A stretch of 64,000 bases of DNA from Atherix ibis (lineage: Eukaryota; Arthropoda; Insecta; Diptera; Athericidae): NCBI GenBank assembly GCA_958298945.1, contig OY282610.1:29772167-29836166 (forward strand), given 5' to 3'. Under the pieces are notes generated by a model. It did not search any database. It saw only the letters and a program-made list of their open reading frames with translations, and had not been told where the DNA came from. Below are positions 58,190 through 64,000 of the stretch, in pieces. The translations under genes were made by a program, and so were the position numbers. How positions within the stretch are numbered: position 1 is the first letter of the stretch; every line of letters begins with the position of its first letter.

Positions 58190-59515
58190 TTTTTAGGAAT
58201 AATAGCAAAAAAGTTTCAAAAAACATAATAAAAATAAGTTATTTTTATATATTGTAGATTTTTATTTATGGAATAATAGGAGAATAAATTTAAAAGAAGC
58301 TCCTTTTTTAAAGATTTTCACCAGAATATCTTTAAAAGAAATGAAATAAAATTTTTAACTAGTGTATGTTAAAAATTTTCTTTTTAAATTTTGAGTTATA
58401 GCAGAATATTGTTTAAAATAATTTAAAAAAAAAAAGTTTTTTAAAGATTTTCAGTTATGAAAGAATATCTTTAAAAAATATAAAAAAATAAATTTTTTTT
58501 TAAAGATTTTCAGTTATGAAAGAATATCTTAAAAAATAATTTAAAAAAATTATTTTACTAAGAATTTTTAGAAGACTATCTTTGAAAAAATACTATTTTT
58601 TTTTTTACAAAAATACAAAAATTTAAAAAAAGTTTCTATAGATTTTTAATAATGGAATAAATAGAAAAATATCTTTGATATATTGTATATAAGAACATTT
58701 TTTCTCTAGATTTTAGGCAGAATGTCTTTAACAAATTGAAATAAAAAGTATTTTTCTTAAAGATTTTTCACAAAATATCTTTGAAAAAAAAACACATACT
58801 ACCTTATAGACTTTTGGGCACGAAATAATAGCAGAATATCTTTGAAGAAAATAAACAAATATTAAGCCAAGTATCTCTTAAAAAAAATTTTTTTTAAAGA
58901 TTTTCAGTTTAAAAAGAATATTTTTAAAAGTAATTTCAAAATTTAGTTTATTAAAAATTTTTAGCAGACTATTTTTGAAAGAGAATAAAGTTTTTTTTAC
59001 AAAAATACAAAAATTGTATTATTGAATTTAAAAAAAGTTCCATTCGGTTTTTAATAATGGAATAATAGAAAAATATCAAGCAGAATGTATAATAAAAAAT
59101 ACATTTTATATATTTTCAGTTATGGAATTATAGCAAAATATCCTTAGACAAAATTTAATAGTAATGATCTTTTTATAGATTTTTAGCCGAGTATCTTTAG
59201 AAGAAAAATATTTTTGATATACTCGTAGTTTCTTAGCTCTAATTATGTTTTTATCGATTTTTGGTATATATCTAAAAAAAATTACAGAATATATCTAAAA
59301 AATGGAAAAAAATCTATTTCTAAATTTTTCTTAAGAGATTGTCTTTTGAAAAAAAAAATTCAATTATTTATTTGTAGATTTTTAGCATTAAAATAGTAGC
59401 AGAAAATCTTGAAAAAAAATTTAAAAAAAAATAAATGTCTTAATATATTTTTATTAGAAAATATTAAAATAAAAATCAGAACACCTTAAAAAAAAATAAA
59501 ACGTTTAATTATATA
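58190..59515. repeat. degenerate satellite-like tandem array
   Basis: A recurring string of the form AGATTTTTAGTTATGGAATA, followed by ATAGCAGAATATCTTTGAAA and an A-rich then T-rich spacer, appears at least twelve times at intervals of roughly 80-110 bases (for example around 58,250, 58,315, 58,440, 58,505, 58,565, 58,640, 58,720, 58,770, 58,845, 58,905, 59,115 and 59,180). There is also a higher-order duplication: 58,500-58,680 and 58,900-59,075 contain the same succession of variants, including the shared string TTACAAAAATACAAAAATT. Units are strongly diverged, so the array is old. Confidence 0.75.
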
Positions 59516-59519
59516 TTAA

Positions 59520-60570
59520 AATAAATTTATTTATATTAGAGATTTTAAGTTTTTTCTTTTATTTATTTAGATTCTATTAATTTAGATTGAATTTGTTGCC
59601 ACGTTCCAATTAAGAACTCAGTGAGATGCTATTCAAATTTTCTTTATAAAAATTTTTTATATTGGAAAAATTTCAATTTAATTTAATTTGTATTAAAATT
59701 CATAATAAAAATTATATATATTATGATTTTCTATATTTAATTAAATGTTTTTTTTTTTTAATAAATAAGTTATCAAAATTGAACTTTTACTGAAGTATTC
59801 GTAATATTGGTTGTTCCTTCTCTCAAGGAATAGATTGTCTATGACAAGCCAAACTGTTTAGTTTCGTACACGATGAATTTGTGTTTCATTTTGTAAATAT
59901 TTCCGGAACTTACTGATGAGGGTTTATCCGCTTCCTGACAGACAGTATTTGTTTACTGGTACGTGAAAACAAGTTCAATTAGTGTGATTCTATTTCGGTA
60001 ATAATTTGGTTATCGGCTTCGTGGGGCTCAATATGGCGGGGGTGATTCTGATTACGATACGTGATCTTTTATCGGTCAGCAGTTCTTGTTACAGTTCTTG
60101 TGATATTTTTTTTTTTTTGTTAACTAAAGTTTAAATTTTTTAAAGAATATATATTAAATTTTTCTTTTTCTAATCTTTGCAACTTTTTATTTATTAATTA
60201 TATAGTATTTTACCGAAATGAAGTCATATTACTTAAAAATTTTTTTCACCTGCATGTGATTATGTTATAATACCAATAATACAATTTTCCTTTTACTTTG
60301 TGTTGATGGCAATTTTTACCAATTTTTTTTCCTTTATTTTGTGATGAAGGCAATTTCTGTATAGATTTAATATTTTTTCAAACTTTTTTTTTGATCAGTT
60401 TTGTTTTATTTTTTATTTTTTTCAGAGGTTTTAAAAAAAATTTCCTTAAAGAAATGTCCAAACTTACATGAAATAAATGAAATTTTATTTGATAAAATTT
60501 GAATTTTAATGTATTGCAAAATTTTTTTAACCATTTATTACGAGTATTAAATTTCAAATTATTTTAACAT
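59520..60570. other. AT-rich DNA without recognised genes
   Basis: No supported feature. A less AT-rich patch lies at 59,800-60,100, with no identifiable frame. Confidence 0.55.
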
Positions 60571-60574
60571 TTGT

Positions 60575-60850
60575 TAGCTACGTGACCGCTGGCAGAACTC
60601 GATCATTTTGAGGTAATTTTTGACAAAGCTTTTGTACAATTTGGGCTATTATACGGATATTATTTTATGGATGTTGATTTTTTTAAGTTTTCTATAGCAA
60701 AATAAGAAGAAAAAAAATCCAATGGTATCAAATCGTACGATTTTGTAGACCAATTGACATGACCAAAACTTGAAATTATTTGTCCTGGAAATTTTTTGCA
60801 AAATAAAGTCAAAATTTGTCAGGTTGTGTGGCTTGTGGTAATGTATTACT
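60575..60850 (-). pseudogene. DD41D-type transposase scrap (C-terminal catalytic part)
   Basis: The minus strand reads ATCHKPHNLTNF-like sequence for GATCHTAR, then PGQIISSFGHVNWSTKSYDL and IPLDFFSSYF, matching P..IISRFG.VNWPPRSCDLTPLDFFLWGY with the third catalytic Asp. Further downstream, in a shifted frame, NIRIIAQIVQKLCQKLPQND corresponds to NIRR.I..I.P.LC.KV..N at the C-terminus of this group. The second Asp is not visible. Several frameshifts are present. With the pieces at 4.2, 5.7, 24.1 and 33.4 kb, this is the fifth DD41D fragment. Confidence 0.68.
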
Positions 60851-62436
60851 AAAATTATATTGTATATGGTCCATATTCAAATCTTTTCGTTTAGGCTAAT
60901 AAAAATGTTATAATTAAGGGTAATGGTATCTTCTTCTTCATTTTCAAAAAAAAAAAAAAAATACATGCTAATGGCAGCTTCACTTCAGCCAATATTTGCT
61001 CTTAAAACGTAAGACTTGGCTAAGGCAGAATTTACAACATTTGAAAAATGTTTTAAATACAAATTTACATTTTTATTTGCTAGACAAAAAAATTCATAAA
61101 AATATGCAAATTTATTTGAAAATATTTTTTCTTTTAAAAGACAATACTCGTATACGTTTGACAAATGACGAATAATAAGGCTGTACTTTTAAAATTAAAA
61201 AAGGAATAGTACGTTATTAATAAAAAAAAAATAATGAATTTTATAATAATTTTCTAAAAGGTTTTGGTTATTATTTATTTTTAATATAAATTATATTTGT
61301 TGGGTAATTTTTTTTCTCAAATAATATTAAATTTGATAACTGAATGCAAGAAACTTTTGAAATATTTTCAAACATTGAATATACCTGAAAGTTTTTTTTT
61401 TCAAAAATTAATATTTATCTTGATTTAGTTATGATTATTATTGTAGAATTTTAACACTACCAATAAAAATAAAAATTAAAATTAACTAAGAATTATTTCG
61501 TTTATTTAAACAATTTTTATTATTTTGTATAAGAATAAAAAATTTGTATAGAATTAATTTTTTATCATTTGCAAAATAAGTAATTGTAAATTGAAATTTC
61601 GTAAATTGAAGACATAATAAATATTCTAATAGAACGTATGTGTATGTGGTTTATAAATATTTGCTCGTACATGCATGATGGAAGTTCTTTGGTAACTCAT
61701 CCTTTTCAGTTATAAATTGCTTAGACTCTTTACTAAATTGATTTAAAAAAAAAAAAATTTAAAAAAAAATAAAATGCAAAATGAGTAAAAATAAGAATAA
61801 AAATAAATAGAAGCTAATTAATTACCATGTGAAAATCTAACACCTAATCAATCTATGTGATCTATTGTAATGTTTATAGGATTTTGTTCACTTTATACAA
61901 TGAGAGACCGCATTCGATAAAATTTATTAGGTTGGGCATTTTACCTAACCGAATCTAATTTATAACCAATTTAATTTGATTTTATTGTATTTTATTGTAT
62001 ATATTATATGTGAAAGTTACCATAAAAACCTAATACACACTTTCAACATTTAATAGCGTACGTACACTCGTACAATGTGTCATTTAAAAAAAAAAAATAT
62101 TTACCATATTGTTATTGAAATAGTTTATTTATATTAGAACAGCCATAAAACTTTATAAAATATACCACAAATGATTTAGTTTTTCTTAATATTATATTAG
62201 ATAATATATATGAACACATAAATAATCCTGTTAATTTAATCGACTTTCTATATTGTCGAACTTAACATATACTCTATTCTAACGTAATTGAAAATATTTA
62301 TTATTTTTTATAAAATTAATTTGGGTTTTAGAAATATTCTGAATTTTGATATTATATGTGTGTGTATGTTTTTTTTTTTAATTATTTCAATTTATATTTA
62401 TATTATATAGATTAGTATTATTTGAAACAAAGGCAA
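60851..62436. other. AT-rich DNA without recognised genes
   Basis: No supported feature on either strand. Confidence 0.6.
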
Positions 62437-63670
62437 TCTGATAAGATAGTGATAAATATAAGAAATATAGCTGATGTAAGGTAAAACGAATATTTTTTTA
62501 TCATTTGGCATTCTTAAGAAGGAGCCATATAAAATTTTAAAAAATTCTATTAATTAGTTGAGTTTCGATAGCCAATGAATGTAGGGAAGGTTTGTGTTTG
62601 TTTTTTTTGTAATATGGAAAAGAGGGAATTTCATGGAGGAAAAAAAATAGTATTTGAAACCCTAAAACGAGGGCCTAACATGTATTATAGAAACTTCTAT
62701 AAGTTAGAAACTAAATCGTTTGGAATTATTCAAAATTGGTTTACTGAATTTCATTGCGAGCACAAATGATGCTGAGCATCCATTACATTCAATTAAGGTC
62801 GCTAACGAAGAAATCGATAATTACATCCGTGATATCAAGTTAAAAGTTCCTCGAGTGAAAATGTATAGGATATATCAAAAAATGTACAAAGAATATTTAA
62901 CAGAAATTTAGAGTATAAAAATATATCGCCGAAATGGATGTCGCGTTTGTTAATACCTGACCAAAAATGTCCAAACACTCCATTAAAGTCGTTTAACAAC
63001 TTTAATGGAGTGTTTGGACATTTTCATGCTGAATCCGAATAAATTTTTTGCCGATTCATGCCTGTTGATGAAATTCGGATTCACCATTATGTCACGAGAA
63101 ATTAAAGTTCAGACAAAACAATAGGTTTATGCTAGCGAACGTGCAACAAAAAAGCAAAATTAGCAGGTAGGTTCCATTAACAGGAGAGATTGTGACTACT
63201 ATTTTTTGAGACACACATGGTATTATCTTACGATAATAGTATTCTATTATACAGCATTATTAGATAAGTTTATCTATGAAATCAATATAATATGACCATA
63301 TTTGAAAAAGAGAAAAGTTCTGTCTCAATGCGACAATTCACCTGCATACTTATCGGCAATTACAATAGCAAAATTAGTAAAATTCCATTATAAATTGATT
63401 CGTCAGAATAACAATCTTATTCTTTAGATTTGGCTTGCTATAATTTTTTTCTATATCCAAACATGGAGAAATATATCCAATTTTGAAGCTATAGCCAAAA
63501 CTGAGGCCTATTCAGCAGAAGTTTTATAAATTGTGCTACATGGACGGTGAAAAGAAGTTCAAATATTTTTGAACAAAGTGGATCTAGTTAAATGTAGATT
63601 ATGTTGAAAAATGTATCGATTTTTATTGTAAAAATTAATTTTTTATATTCTTTATTACTGATTTATCAGC
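62437..63670 (+). mobile_element. decayed irritans-type mariner, copy 2
   Basis: The left end reads TCTGATAAGATAGTGATAAA; the right end, on the minus strand from 63,670, reads GCTGATAAATCAGTAATAAA (15/20). Length 1,234 bp, close to a whole mariner. Coding traces in order are MEKREF (start near 62,614), IIQNWFTEFH (helix-turn-helix), DAEHP and IKVANEEIDN in another frame, SRLLIPDQK (linker), TTLMECLDIF, an altered first catalytic block (PVDEIRIHH), FWDTHGI, SQCDNSPAYLSA (second Asp), SLDLACYNFF (third block) and VDYVEK at the C-terminus. The frame is broken many times. In the middle of the linker, part of the coding sequence is replaced by a perfect hairpin (listed separately). Confidence 0.78.
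62964..63024. repeat. 26-bp perfect inverted repeat, 9-nt loop, inside mariner copy 2
   Basis: Arms at 62,964-62,989 and 62,999-63,024 are exact reverse complements (left arm begins AAAATGTCCAAACACTCC). The loop is CGTTTAACA. The right arm is the normal transposase coding strand (frame TTLMECLDIF). The left arm is its inverted copy. Confidence 0.95.
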
Positions 63671-64000
63671 ACAACCGAGTATCTAAAAATATCATGAAAA
63701 AGAAATTTCTTCTCAATATAGATCGATATGAAATTTGAACAATCCTATATGCCTTTTATTTTTTAAATTTATTTCTATTAATATTTTTATTGAAATATGG
63801 AAGTATTAGCGGTACGTCAACTTAGGCCATTTAGTGGTCATAAAAGAACGTCTAGGTTATTATGTCACTGTCTAGATTAGAATGCATAATTACTGCATAG
63901 TAAACGCAAATATTCTATTGTCATTTAATCGTGGGTTTTTCCTAAATGTATATTTTTATAATAAACACACTTTACCGTAAATTAGCGACATTTATCTTAT
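63671..64000. other. AT-rich DNA, no feature recognised
   Basis: The last 330 bases contain no open frame or motif that I can support. Confidence 0.6.

Noticed and set aside
1..64000. Search for tRNA, rRNA, CRISPR-like spaced repeats, operon-like gene sets or a new defence system
   Set aside because: No cloverleaf, rDNA string, regular spacer array or co-oriented gene set was seen. The window has eukaryotic, insect-like character and only mobile-element coding remnants.

Overview
This window looks like a stretch of an AT-rich insect genome, most likely a fly (Diptera). The evidence is a very high A+T content with long A and T runs, TACATATGTATG-type motifs common in fly non-coding DNA, and remnants of the Tc1/mariner and non-LTR retrotransposon families usual in insects. 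The species cannot be fixed from the sequence. I find no convincing host protein-coding exon, no tRNA or rRNA gene and no CRISPR array. The window reads as a gene-poor intergenic or intronic tract that holds many dead transposable elements separated by unique AT-rich DNA.

Region by region. 1-7.5 kb is the densest part: two LINE remnants, a jockey reverse transcriptase scrap whose motif has been tandemly triplicated, a mariner with recognisable ends, a nearly full-length rosa-like (DD41D) element with perfect 17-bp ends and TA target duplications, a second DD41D scrap, a LINE 3' end and a mariner C-terminal half. 12.5-15.7 kb holds a decayed mariner and a 550-bp internally deleted mariner that keeps the DNA-binding half of its transposase. 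17.1-22.1 kb has an R1-clade LINE 3' end (outside rDNA), an unidentified decayed coding segment and a second copy of the LINE seen at 6.5 kb. 27.6-29.6 kb has a strong G-quadruplex motif, a jockey ORF2 pseudogene and an internally deleted mariner. 31.8-33.2 kb has a 179-bp tandem duplication followed by a 0.96-kb minisatellite of 13/14-bp units. 33.6-48.2 kb is mostly featureless AT-rich DNA with two mariner remnants. 48.2-57.1 kb holds two mauritiana-type mariners in opposite orientation and the best preserved transposon of the window, a mariner whose first ~285 codons are open. 58.2-59.5 kb is a degenerate satellite-like repeat array. 60.6 kb and 62.4-63.7 kb hold another DD41D scrap and a second copy of the mariner at 45 kb.

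Every recognised protein belongs to a mobile element and none is intact: each has stops, frameshifts or deletions. The elements do not form a pathway. They record several waves of invasion: at least six mariner-type lineages, a DD41D lineage with five pieces, and LINEs of R1, jockey and two other groups. The most unusual structural signal is a set of four long inverted repeats (stems of 17-27 bp), three of them inside element remnants and the fourth in DNA just upstream of one. Where a sister copy exists, the hairpin arm replaces normal coding sequence, which points to template-switch mutation. The minisatellite, whose units join an acceptor-like TTTTCAG to a donor-like GTAAAA, is the other signal worth following.
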